From Thalassia testudinum (lineage: Eukaryota; Streptophyta; Magnoliopsida; Alismatales; Hydrocharitaceae), in the NCBI GenBank assembly GCA_037157565.1, contig JAZHRO010000019.1, positions 59,766,501 through 59,830,500 of the forward strand: 64,000 bases of DNA, read 5' to 3'. The notes beneath the pieces are model-generated. The model was given only the letters and a program-made list of their open reading frames with translations, ran no database searches and had not been told where the DNA came from. Shown here one piece after another: positions 21,828 through 33,460 of the stretch; the stretch's first letter is position 1, and the number at the start of each line of letters is the position of its first letter. The translations under genes were made by a program, and so were the position numbers.

Positions 21828-24800
21828 GTCCACACTCTTGAAGACCGGATTGCCCTTCTTTCCCGCCAAATTAGGCGGAATTGCAACTCCACACTGGGAC
21901 CTTGAGCCCACATACTATTCACTGGGGCTATCCCTTTTTGGATCCATCAATCCAAGATGCCCCTCTTCTTGGCCAATATGAGGGCCAACTTCTTCCTCCA
22001 ACTTTGTTTTCTTCTGATCCGCTTGGGACACTCTCGTCCCAAGAAATGCCAAATCTTTCACCATCTTCTCCCGAGCTGAAAGAGCTGCCTGATATGCTTA
22101 AGTATGTTTTCTTGGAACTAAATGAAACGCTCCCCGTAATCATTAGTTCAAAATTGACTAGGGAGCAAGAGTGCAAACTAACAAAGGTCCTTATAGAACA
22201 CAAGGCAGCCATTAGATGGTCCTTCTCAGACTTAACTGGCATTAGCCCCTCCTACTGCACTCACCATATATATACGGAGGAGGAGGCTTGACCTTCCCAC
22301 GAGATGCAGTGACGTCTCAACCCTAACATGCGGGAGGTCGTTAAAAAGGAAATTATTAAGTGGCTGGATGCAGGTATAATCTACCCGATCAGCGATAACC
22401 CCTAGGTAAGCCCGATTCACGTCGTGCCCAAAAAGGCGGGACTCACCATCCGTGTCGATGATAGGGGCGAATCCATCCCTACACGTACTCCTACATCTTG
22501 GAGAGTGTGTGTAGATTATAGGAAACTAAATGCTGCAACTAAGAAAGATCACTTTCCGCTACCTTTTATTGACCAAATCCTAGAGCGGTTAGCGGGAAAT
22601 AAATTTTTCTGTTTCCTGGATGGATTCTCTGGATATAACCAGGTGGCAATTGACCCCCGAGACCAAGAGAAAACCACCTTTACTTGCCCCTTTGGCACCT
22701 TTGCATTTAGAAGGATGCCGTTCGGACTTTGTAATGCGCCAGCAACTTTCCAGAGATGTATGCTGGCGATATTCCATGACATGGTGGGTGACTTTCTTGA
22801 GGTTTTCATGGATGACTTTTCGGTCTTTGGACCCTCTTTTGATGACTGTCTTGCCAACCTGACCCATATCCTTCGAAGATGTATTGATGTGAACCTCATG
22901 CTTTCCTGGGAAAAAAGTCATTTTATGGTACACGAGGGAATTATTATCAGGCATATCATCTCCAATAGGGGTATTGAGGTTGACAGAGCCAAGCTTGATG
23001 TAATTGCTAATTTACCTGTGCCTAGCTCTGTCAGACAAATCCACTCCTTCTTGGGACACATCAGTTTCTATAGGAGATTCATCAAAGACTTCTCCAAGAT
23101 TTCTAGACCTTTAACTCATCTCCTATCAACTGAGGTACCCTTTGATATGGGCCCCGACTGCATACGAGCATTCACGCAGCTACGTGATGCTGTCACCAAG
23201 GCCCCTGTTCTCCAACCACCTGACTAGTACCTCGACTTTGAACTCATGTGTGACGCTTCCAACCTTGCAGTCGGAGCCATCCTAGGACAAAGACGCGATA
23301 GACACCCCTTCGTGGTGTACTACGCCAGTAAGACGTTGGACAAGTCCCAGTGTAATTATACAACCACTGAGAAAGAACTACTGGCGGTCGTCTTTGGGTT
23401 GGAGAAATTTCGCTCTTACCTTCTGGGCTCGCATGTTATTGTATTCACTGACCACACAACCATTCGCCATCTCATGCATAAGAAGGATGCCAAGCCTAAA
23501 CTGATTCGTTGGATCCTTTTGCTCCAAGAATTTGACATTAAGATCCGCGATAAGGTCGGAGCCCAGAATGTTGTTGCTGATCATCTCTCAAGACTGGACC
23601 CTGACCACATTGGACTTACCCTGCCAATCAATGAGGTTTTTCCCGATGAGCACCTATTGGTAATTAATGTGGCAAGTGGACCTTGGTATGCCGACATTGC
23701 CAATTACCTTGCTTCTGGTTCCCTTCCACGTGGCTAGCCTAAAAACCAACGCGAGCGTCTCATTGCAGAAGCAAAGTACTATTTCTAGGATAATCCACTA
23801 CTTTTTCGAATAGGTGCTGACCAGATCATCCGTCGCTGTATTCCTGACAGGGAATTCTCCAGTGTGCTATCCTTCTGCCACGATTAGGCCTGCGGAGGCC
23901 ATTTCTCGGGGAGGAAAACTACAACCAAGGTGTTGCAATGCGATTTATTTTGGCCCTCCCTTCACCAGGATGCACACAATTATGCCAAACATCGCACTAG
24001 GTGCCATTCGTTAGGGTCAATGTCACGTCATAACATGATGCCCTTGCAACCCATCCTAGCTGCTGAAATCTTCGACATTTGGGGAATCGATTTCATGGGT
24101 CCCTTTCCTCCTTCCAACGTCTTCGAGTACATCCTCGTTGCTGTTGATTATGTTTCCAAATGGATCGAGGCTATTCCCACGCACCATGCTGACCATGTCA
24201 TATCTACTTGATTTGTTAAAGATCACATTTTTGCACGCTTTGGGATCCCTCGAGCCATTATCTCGGATGGAGGAAGTCATTTCCCCATGCTTCTTTTCGG
24301 GCACTTCTGAGAAAATATGGAGTCCACCATTGTATCGCATCTCCATATCATCCTCAGACGAACGGCCATGCTGAGGTGTCGAATCGGCAAATCAAGCAAA
24401 TTCTCCAGAAAACGATTCGGCCTGACCGTAAGGATTGGTCCGGCAAGCTGATTGACACACTTTGGGCGTATCGAACCGCCTTCAAGCCTCCCCTAGGTAT
24501 GTCTCCTTATAGAATCATTTACGGGAAGCCTTGTCATTTGCCTGTGGAGCTGGAACACCGCGCTTATTGGGCGATTCGCCAATGTAACCTCGACCCAGAC
24601 CTGTCTGGTCAAGAAAGGAAACTCCAACTCCAAGAGCTGGAAGAGCTCCGTTGCGAAGCCTATGATTCTGCCTTAACTTTCAAGCAATGCACTAAGGCTT
24701 TTCACGATAGCCGAATTCGACGGAAGGAATTTGAGCCATCTCAGCAAGTTTGGCTTTACAATGCCCGGCTCAAATTCTTTCCTGGGAAATTGAAGTCCAA

Positions 24801-24960
24801 ATGGACTGGTCCCTTCTTGGTCTCGAGACCATTTCCCAACGGGGCCATTGAAATTGAAGATCCCAAATCTGGGCATAAATTTACGGTCAATGGGTAGCGT
24901 TTAAAACCCTATCATACTCATGAACCTGCCCCCGTTGGTGAAATTGTTGCCCTGCTGGAG
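21828..24960 (+). pseudogene. pol of element D: reverse transcriptase, RNase H, integrase (broken)
   Basis: The linker (DMLKYVFLELNETLPVIIS) leads into reverse transcriptase with VPKKAGLTIRVDD, FPLPFIDQILERLAG, RMPFGLCNAPATFQ and the intact active site FMDDFS (about 22807-22824). RNase H keeps [25 protein letters not shown] and VVADHLSR. Integrase keeps GIDFMGPFP and IISDGG, then after a frameshift near 24290 the Glu in [12 protein letters not shown] and the C-terminal [12 protein letters not shown] and [11 protein letters not shown] blocks. In-frame stops lie near 22288, 22404, 23225, 23735, 23788, 23886, 24208 and 24895. Several are TAG where relatives have Trp or Gln. Element A begins within the linker, upstream of reverse transcriptase. 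Confidence 0.92.
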
Positions 24961-26293
24961 GGTAACTAATTTCATGCCTCACTCTGAGTCTAGCTGGGGA
25001 TGTTAAATTCAGCGCTCGTTGGGAGGCACCCCAGCAACACTCCTCCACGTACACACTTCCATGTCACTTCACTTCCCACTTCTTCACTTCACCACCCACC
25101 ATCCACCCACCCTACCACCCTGCTATATACCTTGCACGTCAGCAATCTTTCCCCGATCTTTGGACCTTCCTCTACCCTGCATGCATATGAGGACATAGCA
25201 TCGTTTGGCATGGGGGGGTGGATAGGCATCTATAGGATCTGGGTATTATATGGCATCACGCAGCTTCCATTATATATATCCATCTATAAATATGTACATA
25301 AAAAAAAGGTGTTTAGTAATGATCTGAAGGCTAAAACAAAAATACAATAAGTGTTTATGGATATTCAACCACTGTTTTGAAGACTTCCCAGGCCACAGAA
25401 GCTTGATTCGCTCAAGCTCAGCTTAATTCACTTGAGCATTGATAAGATAGATCGGAATCTCTCCTAACCAAGGATGTATTCTTGTACCTGAGTCACTAGT
25501 ACAAGATTCATTGGTTTGCTTTTACTCAAGAGCCTAAGTAATCTTGGTTCACACTACACATATCATGAAAGACCAGATGAACATAAGACCCAACCCTAGT
25601 GTTCATTAGGGAAGGTGGAGTCCTTACCTGTGCGCGTAGGTAGACTTTTTATCCCAGGCTTTAGTCTTGTGTCTAGGAGAAACTCTTTCCACCAAAAAGG
25701 AACTCTCCCACCAAAAAAGTGTGCTCCTCCAAATAAAGTTGTAAGAGATATACTGACACTTGTTTCGAAAAAAAAAAAATTATGCAAATAAGTCGGTATA
25801 TCTCGCAAATATCTGTAAATTCTTCTCCCTAAAAAGTTTTTCAGGGCAAGTTACAAAAACCATGTTTCTACCATATATTCTTTGAGCCACAAAAGCAATA
25901 AAATGGGAGTTGAGTTTTCCGTCATCTTTTTAAGGGTCAATCCGAAGACACGAGCTGAAACTGGGACTAACCTGCACTTAAAGATTCGTGAAACCCTAGG
26001 CTTGAGCCTTAATGTTCATCTGGTCAGTCTTGATCCTTCACTATGCACAAACCATAATCTCTTGAGCTCTCGAGTACGGCAAAAACCTTCTGAGTCCTGG
26101 AAATCGTACTTAAGGTTTAAATACCAAGAGTCCAGGTTAGTTGAGAGATGGTCTATGTCATATAAGACTTAAAGTGCTGGTAGTCTGCTTTGCAATTGGT
26201 TCTCACAATATCCAACAGATAAACACACCATGTCACCTCAAAAGAAAATTTTCAGCTTAAGATCATTTCTAAATACAAAACAAAAAAAAAATG
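24961..26293 (+). other. 3' untranslated region of element D
   Basis: No ORF is supported. Shortly after integrase a hairpin GTTGGG-aggcac-CCCAGC lies at 25018-25035, comparable with one after the element B protease. At 25689-25737 three close words, CCACCAAAAA, CCACCAAAAAA and CTCCAAATAAA, resemble the five CCACCAAATA copies in element A. Confidence 0.6.
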
Positions 26294-26330
26294 TTTTGCT
26301 AGGGACTAGCAAAAGATAGGCATGGGGGTA
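26294..26330 (+). promoter_or_regulatory. Hairpin and polypurine tract of element D
   Basis: The inverted repeat TTTGCTAG-GGA-CTAGCAAA, extendable by one T/A pair to a 9-bp stem (26294-26314), is followed two bases later by TAGGCATGGGGGTA, which abuts the LTR start TGATTGCACA. Confidence 0.85.
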
Positions 26331-27578
26331 TGATTGCACAGCAAAAATACACCAGTAATCATGCCATCTTGTGTTATTTCCTAGCACTGCCATTGCATCT
26401 TATGTCGCTATAGTTGCATTTGTAAATAAACACATGCATGCATTTATTGAGAAGGGAGGAGAATGCAAATAATTGGTCATCTAATTAACATCTTCATCAA
26501 GGGCTGCATTGCAAATTCACCATTTTCATTTTTTATTTTTGACTTTGAATTCTTCTCCCTTGCGCGGCTGCAGGGCATGGGGCATGCGCCTCTTCGTGCC
26601 ACTCCTCTGCCAGCAGCATGGCTGGACATGCAATGCCAACATCATGGCTGTGGCATGCCTTCTTCTTTAAAAGGTCTCGCCCTCTCCCTTGCGCAGGCCC
26701 TGAAGACGGACCTTTAGACACTTTCCTCCACCATCAGGCCAAGCTCCTCCCCTCTCCCTCTCCATACGCAGTAGTTCTTCCCTCTGAAGAGACACACTGT
26801 GGGTAGGAGAAAACTCACAGTGGTCCCGCAACCACCACTGTGAGTTCCACCACCTCCCAGCTCTTCTATTAGCAGGTGGGTGTGGTGGTTTCACCATTTG
26901 ATTTCATCGCTGAACGCCGTTTCCGCCATTGCCAGAGCTCCAAGGTCAGAAGCTCCAGCAGCAGCAACGTCCGCCTGAAGCAGTGCCGACCACCGCGCAC
27001 ACACCAGCAGACCTCAACGAGCTCTTCCCGCACGCACAGGCACTTCCCAACGCACCCGCGCATGCAAAACCGGCCGCTACCGGTCGCCCGCTCCACGCGG
27101 CACTGTAGCCACTGTTCACACCTCTCAGCGCGACACTATAGCCACCGGCTCGTTTCTCACTTAGCCGGTGGCACAGCGCTCTCTCTCCTCGCCCGCTACA
27201 CGTGCCAGCCGTTCGCCGGCGCTCGCACTCGCCCACGCTCACTCTCCTGCGCTACGTAGTGCGCTGCGCTGCACTCCCTCACCCACCCACGCACGAAAGA
27301 CAAGCGCAGGCTCTCCCTCCAACGCCCGCGCACAGCCCTTGTGTGCCTGTGCACGTCCTGCCCGCCAGACGTCGCGTGCACGCACCAAACGTCTTAACTG
27401 CCCTCTCTCTCACACTCACCCGCCAACGTACACACCCACACTCATACACTCACACACTCACTTGTACACACCTATACATACATACAAATATATATATGTA
27501 TATTATATATACATATATATATATAAATATACATATATACATATATACATATTCATACCTATACAACTAGATATAAAT

Positions 27579-27610
<32 letters not shown>

Positions 27611-27789
27611 CTGTATATATATATACATATATATATACACATATACATATACATATATTACTATATATATATATATATAGTTATAAATATATATATATAT
27701 ATTGATAAATATATATATATACACATATATATATATCTATATATAAATATACACAACTACATATATACCTATATAGTTATAACCCTATC

Positions 27790-27849
<60 letters not shown>

Positions 27850-28653
27850 TAGATATATATATATTTATTTACATACACATCACCTACCCGTATCTATACG
27901 CCTGTGCACTAGTCACCCCACCGCACATCATATCGCGGGAATATCTGCACCAGTTGCTGATATTCCCCGGTACCCGCGCAAATCAAGCGCCTCCGCACAC
28001 ACATCCGTCCCACACTCTACATGTCACTTCGTCTTGTTGGTTGCATCTTACTTGACGTTGACCAACTTGACACCGTGTTACACTACATTTCCACTTCCAC
28101 CTCCACCCCTATATATTATACATATACATATATATATTGTATCTACCATATATCTAAACATATATTAAGCTAAGTATTCCTTTTCTTTGCCAGCAACCTG
28201 CCTTGTGTTTATAAATCTTTTGTTTCTTGTTATTAAAAAGATTAAAAAAAAGAGTAAAAGAGAAAAGATAATTCTTGTCTTACAAGTACTCGGTCCTGTG
28301 AATAGTAGGATCAGTTTTTTTGGAAATCCTAAGTTGGCTTAAAGCCAAGAACAATTTGGCTCAAAGCCAAGAACTTGATTTTGAGGGTGTGCCTCAAGGA
28401 CAATATTATCGCCAAAAAATCTTAAATAGAAAAACCAAAAAATATAATAAACGCACGGAAGAGATACATTTTAGGAAAGGCGTAGAAACTTCTTCACCTT
28501 TAATTCTCGCCTCCCTGAGATCGACCCTAGGCCTAAAAGTGACCAAGATAAAATTAAGTAGACCAGGTAAAAAAAATTTTGTGAAAGATGGTTAGACTCA
28601 ATTTAGGTTAACCACTCTAATAACTTCAACGATAATTTTACCATATTAACTCA
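26331..28653 (+). repeat. 3' LTR of element D
   Basis: It starts TGATTGCACA after the polypurine tract. The right end is placed at AACTCA (28653), because the shared U5 motif CGCCTCCCTGAGATCGACC lies at 28509-28527 and in relatives the LTR ends 100-150 bases later. This end is uncertain by tens of bases. Inside are a GC-rich, ORF-like block (about 26560-27420), a TA-rich microsatellite, and an inexact direct repeat of GGCTTAAAGCCAAGAAC at about 28333-28372. Confidence 0.75.
27477..27873. repeat. TA/TATATACA microsatellite in element D LTR
   Basis: About 400 bp of alternating TA interspersed with TACA and AATA units, with the longest pure TA run near 27811-27842. ORFs read through it are Ile/Tyr repeats and are not genes. 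Confidence 0.95.
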
Positions 28654-28689
28654 ACCTATTCGAGTTCTACCACATCTCCTTGCAAGAGA

Positions 28690-29583
28690 TGCCTCGACAT
28701 GGAGTCAGTGAGGTGGGCTGCGAATGCGGCCGTGGATGAGGTCGGAGGGGTGGGCGCGTTGAGCCAGATGTCTCAATGGACCAGCCACTACTTCCGGGCG
28801 TTCAAGCCCAGGACCTCGCCCAGCTAATACGGGAGATCGTACGAGAGGAGCTTCACCCGCCTCCACGGGCGCCTCTTCCTAGCGCTGTGGAGGGGGAGTC
28901 ATCTGTGGGATCGCGAGACAGACACAGCGCTGGACGTGGGGGAGGGGGTGGCCCTCCACCACCCCCACCTTTCTCTGACACTTCCGAGCACAAGCCCTCC
29001 TTGCCTGGAGGCGTACCAATTTCCCCACTGCAGCGCCATTACGAGCTTTTCGGACAGTTCTGAAAGCTGAAGCCCCCCTCCTTCAAGGGGGATGAGGACC
29101 CGACCGAGGCTGAGGACTGACTCGAGCAGATCGAGAAGGTGTTTGACTCCCTTCGCCCCCCTACGGAGTGCCGCGTGGCATTTGCCACATACCAGCTGGA
29201 GAGCGCGGCACACAGGTGGTGGAGGGCAGGAGAGGGCCGAGCCGACTTGGGACCAGTTTGTCACCCTCTTCTACGAGCAGTACTTTCCCCAGATGTGGTA
29301 GGACCAGAGGAGGCGGGAGTTCCACACTCTCCGCTAGAGGACGATGACCGTGAGTGCGTACTGCACGTGTTTTCTGGAGCTGTCTCGTTTCATCGCGATA
29401 GCTGTAGCTACTGAGGAGGAGTGCCTTTGGAGGTTCACCGAGGGGCTCCGACCTACTATTCGAGGCTATGTCAAACCCCTAAAGCTGCCTATGTTCTCTA
29501 GAGTGGTGGATGCAACCATGACATATGAGGAGACCAACCCGGCCGCACGTGACACTGACAGTGGACGGAAGAGGCCCTACTAG
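28690..29583 (+). pseudogene. gag of element E (broken)
   Basis: An N-terminal piece (28776-29063) with REELHPPPRAPLPS ends at a TGA. The core then reads KLKPPSFKGDEDPTEAED, KVFDSLRPPTECRVAFATY, SAAHRWWRA and TWDQFVTLFYEQYFPQM across a frameshift near 29220-29250. It ends with ECLWRFTEGLRPTIRGYV and a TYEETNPAARD tail. This order matches chromoviral gag proteins, with the W/F-rich LTWDQF..LF..KYFP signature. At least three stops interrupt it (near 29061, 29118 and 29298). Confidence 0.85.
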
Positions 29584-29622
29584 CCAAACTACTCACAAGG
29601 TCGGTGAGAGAGGAGGCACACG

Positions 29623-30390
29623 ATGCCCACAGGAGAGCCATCACGCTTTGCGAGGCCTTCAGTGGCCTTTGGGGGCCCCCGACAGGGGCCAGCTGCCAGC
29701 ACCGGACCCTCACCCAGCTATCAGCAGGGACCTACTGAGGGCGGGAGTCGAGTTCCTCTTTGCTACCAGTGTGGCCAGCCGAGCCACATCAGGAGGGATT
29801 GCCCGTCTAGGGCTGGAGGCCAGCAGATGCTCCCCGCGTCGAGCACTGGAGGACGAGCAGGAGGCCACGGCTCCCAGGCTTGTAGGGGAGGACAGCAGTC
29901 GCGGGGAGGGTACCGGCCAGCGGCTACTCATCTGACACAGAGTGTGGCTGCTTCGTCCGCACCTAGGGCCAAGGGGCGTATCAACGCCCTGACACACAGA
30001 GATGCCAGAGCTTCAGGTTCAGTGGTGGCAGGTATGGTTACAGTTTCCGGCAGACTAGTTTACACACTTTTTGATTCCAGCGCCACGCACTCGTTTGTCG
30101 CTGCTAATTTTGCTGTCAGTTTGGGGCAGGACTGTGTGTTGTTAGAGGATCCGTTTGTGATCAAAGGTCTGGGTGGTCAGCTGTTTGTAGCTGAGGAGGT
30201 TTACACAGGATGTGAGGTCAGTGTTAGGGGACATAGCCTCCCCGCTGATCTGATTGTGATACCGATAGAGGACTTTGGCGTGATTCTGGGGATGGACTGG
30301 CTGTCCGCTTACCACGCTTTGGTAGACTGTTTCGAGAGGAAGATCATCTTCTCCATACCGGAGATGCCTTCTTTTGAGTTTCACGGATAG
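29623..30390 (+). pseudogene. Zinc knuckle and protease of element E (catalytic Gly changed)
   Basis: This 255-codon open stretch has a perfect CCHC knuckle, C-YQ-C-GQPS-H-IRRD-C, at about residues 47-60. It then has the retropepsin region LVYTLFDSSATHSF, where relatives have Asp-Ser-Gly-Ala, so the glycine of the active-site triad is Ser here. The conserved VILGMDWLSAYHA block follows. It processes the polyprotein in functional relatives. The frame is separated from gag upstream and from RT by a TAG at 30388. Confidence 0.85.
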
Positions 30391-30393
30391 CCA

Positions 30394-31830
30394 GTGGACA
30401 GAGGCTTCAGGTGCATTTCTGCACTTCGGGCTGTGAGACTTTTGGGCCAGGGGTGTGAGGGCTTTCTTGCTTGTGTAGTGGCAGAGCCCAGCCCCGTGAT
30501 AGATTTTCAGAGTATCCCGGTGGTCAGAGAGTACCTCGACGTGTTCCCAGATGAGCTGCCAGGATTACCGCCCGAGCGTGAGATCGAGTTTGAGATCTCA
30601 CTAGTATCGGGGACCAGCCCCATTTCTACAGCACCTTACAAGATGGCACCACTTGAGCTGCGAGAGCTCAAATCCCAGTTGCAAGACCTTCTGGAGAAGG
30701 GCTTTGTGAGGCCCAATGCGTCTCCGTTGGGAGTCCTGGTATTGTTTGTGAAGAAGGGTGGTACCCTACGTCTCTGTGTGGACTACAGACAGCTGAATAG
30801 GGTTACCATTAAGAACAGGTATCCGCTGTCGAGGATTGACGACTTGTTTGACCAATTGCGAGGTGCCACAGTATTCTCCAAGATAGACTTAAGATCTGGC
30901 TACCACCAGTTGAGGATCAAGGAGACCGACGTCTCCAAGATAGCTTTCCGCACCTAGTATGGACACTACGAGTTTTTGGTCATGTCGTTTGGGCTGACCA
31001 ACGCCCCACTGCTTTCATGGATTTGATGAACTGGGTGTTCAGACCATATCTGGATCAGTTTGTGGTGGTATTTATTGATGATGTGCTCATCTACTCTCGG
31101 AATCAGGCGCAGCACGAACAGCACTTGCGGATGGTTTTGGACACACTAAGACGACATAGGCTGTAAGCTAAATACAGCAAGTGAGAGTTCTGGTTGAGGG
31201 AGGTGACCTTCTTAGGTCATGTGATTTCAGGGGATGGCTTGGCTGTGGATCCAGCCAAGGTTGAGGTAGTGCTCAGGTGGGAGAGACCACATACAGTGAC
31301 AAAGATCCATAGTTTCTTGGGACTAGCAGGCTACTACAGGCAGTTTATCAGGGGTTTCTCACAGATTGAACGTCCTATGACACAGCTAACCTGGAAGGAC
31401 GTGCCCTTTTCTTGGACTTTGGCTCCCGTGCTTACCATCCTAGACAGTAGTGGCGGTTTTGTTGTATACATGGATGCCTCTTTGCAGGGGTTAGGGGGTG
31501 TGCTCATGCAGCAGGATCATGTTGTCGCTTACGCTTCGTGACAATTGAAGCCCCATGAGCATAGCTACCCTACCCACGACCTAGAGATGGTGGCTGTCGT
31601 CTTCGCGCTGAAGACTTGGAGGCACTACCTGTACGGTGAGACTTTTGAGATAGATCATAAGAGCCTCAGATTCTTGTTTGATCAGAAGGAGCTCAACATG
31701 AGACAGAGACGTTGGTTAGAGCTCCTGAAGGACTATCACTGCAGCATTTCCTACCATCCGGGGAAGGTCAACGTGGTGGCTGATGCCTTGAGCCAGAAGG
31801 TGCCTGCCCACTTGGCCAGTTTACAGGCAT
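30394..31830 (+). pseudogene. Reverse transcriptase and RNase H of element E (broken)
   Basis: RT landmarks are [54 protein letters not shown] and [10 protein letters not shown], then a TAG (near 30956) where relatives have Gln. A one-base loss near 31005 puts the active-site block ([10 protein letters not shown]) and the thumb (GHVISGDGLAVDPAKV) in another frame. About 30 residues are missing between KDVPFSWT and APVLTI. RNase H keeps YMDASLQGLGGVL and [17 protein letters not shown] and ends [13 protein letters not shown] lies near 31540. Confidence 0.9.
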
Positions 31831-31844
31831 AGAGTTGAAGACTC

Positions 31845-33386
31845 ATGGAGGAGATGGGCAGTTGGCGACCCCTAGAGTTACTGGGGCACTGTAGGGCAGT
31901 GACTGTGACACGACAGACGAGGCCAGAGTTGATAGATCGCATCATCACAGGACAAATGGCCGATCCATACCTGCAGTCGTTACGTGACAGAGTGCTGTCA
32001 GGGGACCCTGGAGACTTCTCCTTTACAGACGAGGTGCTGCGCATGAGGGGACGTTTGTGCGTTCCCAGAGACGAGGAGCTATTGAGAGAGCTCCTGACTG
32101 AGGCACACGGTTCCAGGTTCATCATACATCCCGGGAACACAAAGATGTATCATGATCTGAGACGTGACTTTTGGTGGAGGGGAATGAAGCGGGATGTAGG
32201 TGAATTCGTGCAGCAGTGTTTAGTGTGCTAGCAGGTGAAGGCCGAGCATCAGAGGCCTGTAGGGCCGTTGCAGCCACTTCCAGTGCTAGAGTGGAAGTGG
32301 GAGAGCATCACCATGGACTTGGTGGTGGGCTTGCCCGTTACCCAGCGAGGACACGACGCAGTCTGGGTGATTGTAGATAGATTGACGAAGACGGCACGTT
32401 TCTTGCCGATCCGAGTCACTTTGGGACCAGCACAGTTGGCAGAGAGGTATATTCGTGACGTGGTATGTCTGCACGGAGTTCCGCGGGAGATTGTATCCGA
32501 TCAGGATACCCGCTTCACGTCTCAGTTTTGGGCTGAGTTTCAGCAGGCCTTGGGGACACGGTTGAGGTTCAGTACAACATACCACCCCCAGACGGAAGGA
32601 CAGTCAAAGCGCACGATACAGACGCTTGAGGACCTTTTGCATGCTTGTGTACTGGACTGGAGGGGCTCTTGGGAGGAGCACTTGCCCCTGGCGGAGTTTG
32701 CATATAATAACAACTATCACTCAAGCATCGGCATGGCACCCTACGAGGCTCTATACGGACGGAGGTGCACTGTACCCTTGAGTTGGGTTGAGGTGGGGAC
32801 CAAGTGGGATGTTGGCCCTAGGCTGATCAGGCAGAGTCAAGAGGTGATCGAGCAGATTCACAGGCGACTCCACACTGTCAGGAGTAGACAGAAGAGCTAT
32901 GCAGATCAAAAATGTAGAGAGGTGCAATTTGAGGTTGGGGATCACGTCTTCCTTCACGTTTCGCCCATGAAGGGCCTACAGCATTTTGGGGTGAAAGGGA
33001 AGCTCGCGCCGAGGTTTGTGGGACCCTTTGAGGTCCTAGAGCTGGTTAGACCCGTTGCTTACAGGCTTGCCCTTCCTCCCCAGCTTTCTGGTGTGCACGA
33101 CGTGTTCCACGTGTCCAACCTCAGGAAGTACATCACCGATCCCAGTCACGTTCTAAGCCACGAGGGCATCAAGGTGGGTGACGACCTGACCTACCCCGAG
33201 CGGCTAGTGCAGACACTAGACAGAGCCATCCGGAGTCTGAGACGGAAGCAAGTACCCCTAGTGAAGGTCTTGTGGAGGAGCCAGAGGTACGAGGAGGCTA
33301 CCTGGGAGCCTGAGGCAGCGATGCGAGAGCTGTATCCGGAGCTCTTTGAGGGTACGTCTTTTTGGACCAGCTTCGGTCCTCTTTGA
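31845..33386 (+). pseudogene. Integrase with chromodomain of element E (catalytic Glu lost)
   Basis: The HHCC zinc-binding part reads EAHGSRFIIHPG, KMYHDLRRDFWW and CLVC, and ends at a TAG near 32229. The remaining 383-codon ORF has the first Asp in TMDLVVGLP (about residue 28) and the second in IVSDQDTRF (about 89). Thirty-five residues later there is GQSKRTIQ, where relatives have GQSERTIQ, so the catalytic Glu is Lys. The last 60 residues (about 320-378) form a chromodomain with VPLVKVLWRSQ, EEATWEPE and MRELYPELF. Chromodomains direct integration toward modified histones. Confidence 0.93.
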
Positions 33387-33460
33387 GTTTGTTATGCGTA
33401 TGTTGTTCTTTTTCCGCACCCTAGATAGCTCAAGTTTTGGGGACGAAACTCCTTTGAGTT

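Larger units (their letters stand above)
21828..28653 (+). mobile_element. Element D: Ty3/gypsy (Athila/Tat type) retrotransposon, right half
   Basis: Only the part to the right of element A is in the window: the end of the protease-RT linker, RT, RNase H, integrase, 3' UTR, polypurine tract and 3' LTR. Its 5' half lies left of the window, beyond element A. It carries at least eight in-frame stops and one clear frameshift, so it is old. Its right end is followed by chromovirus E gag sequence with no E LTR, which implies that D inserted into E. Confidence 0.85.

Noticed and set aside
27168..27724. ORFs of Ile/Tyr repeats over the TA microsatellite
   Set aside because: They are pure low-complexity translations of TA repeats, open on both strands.
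28654..28775. 5' LTR or primer site of element E just upstream of gag
   Set aside because: No copy of the E LTR end (GGGTCGTAACA) or of a tRNA-Met primer site is present; the D LTR lies there instead.
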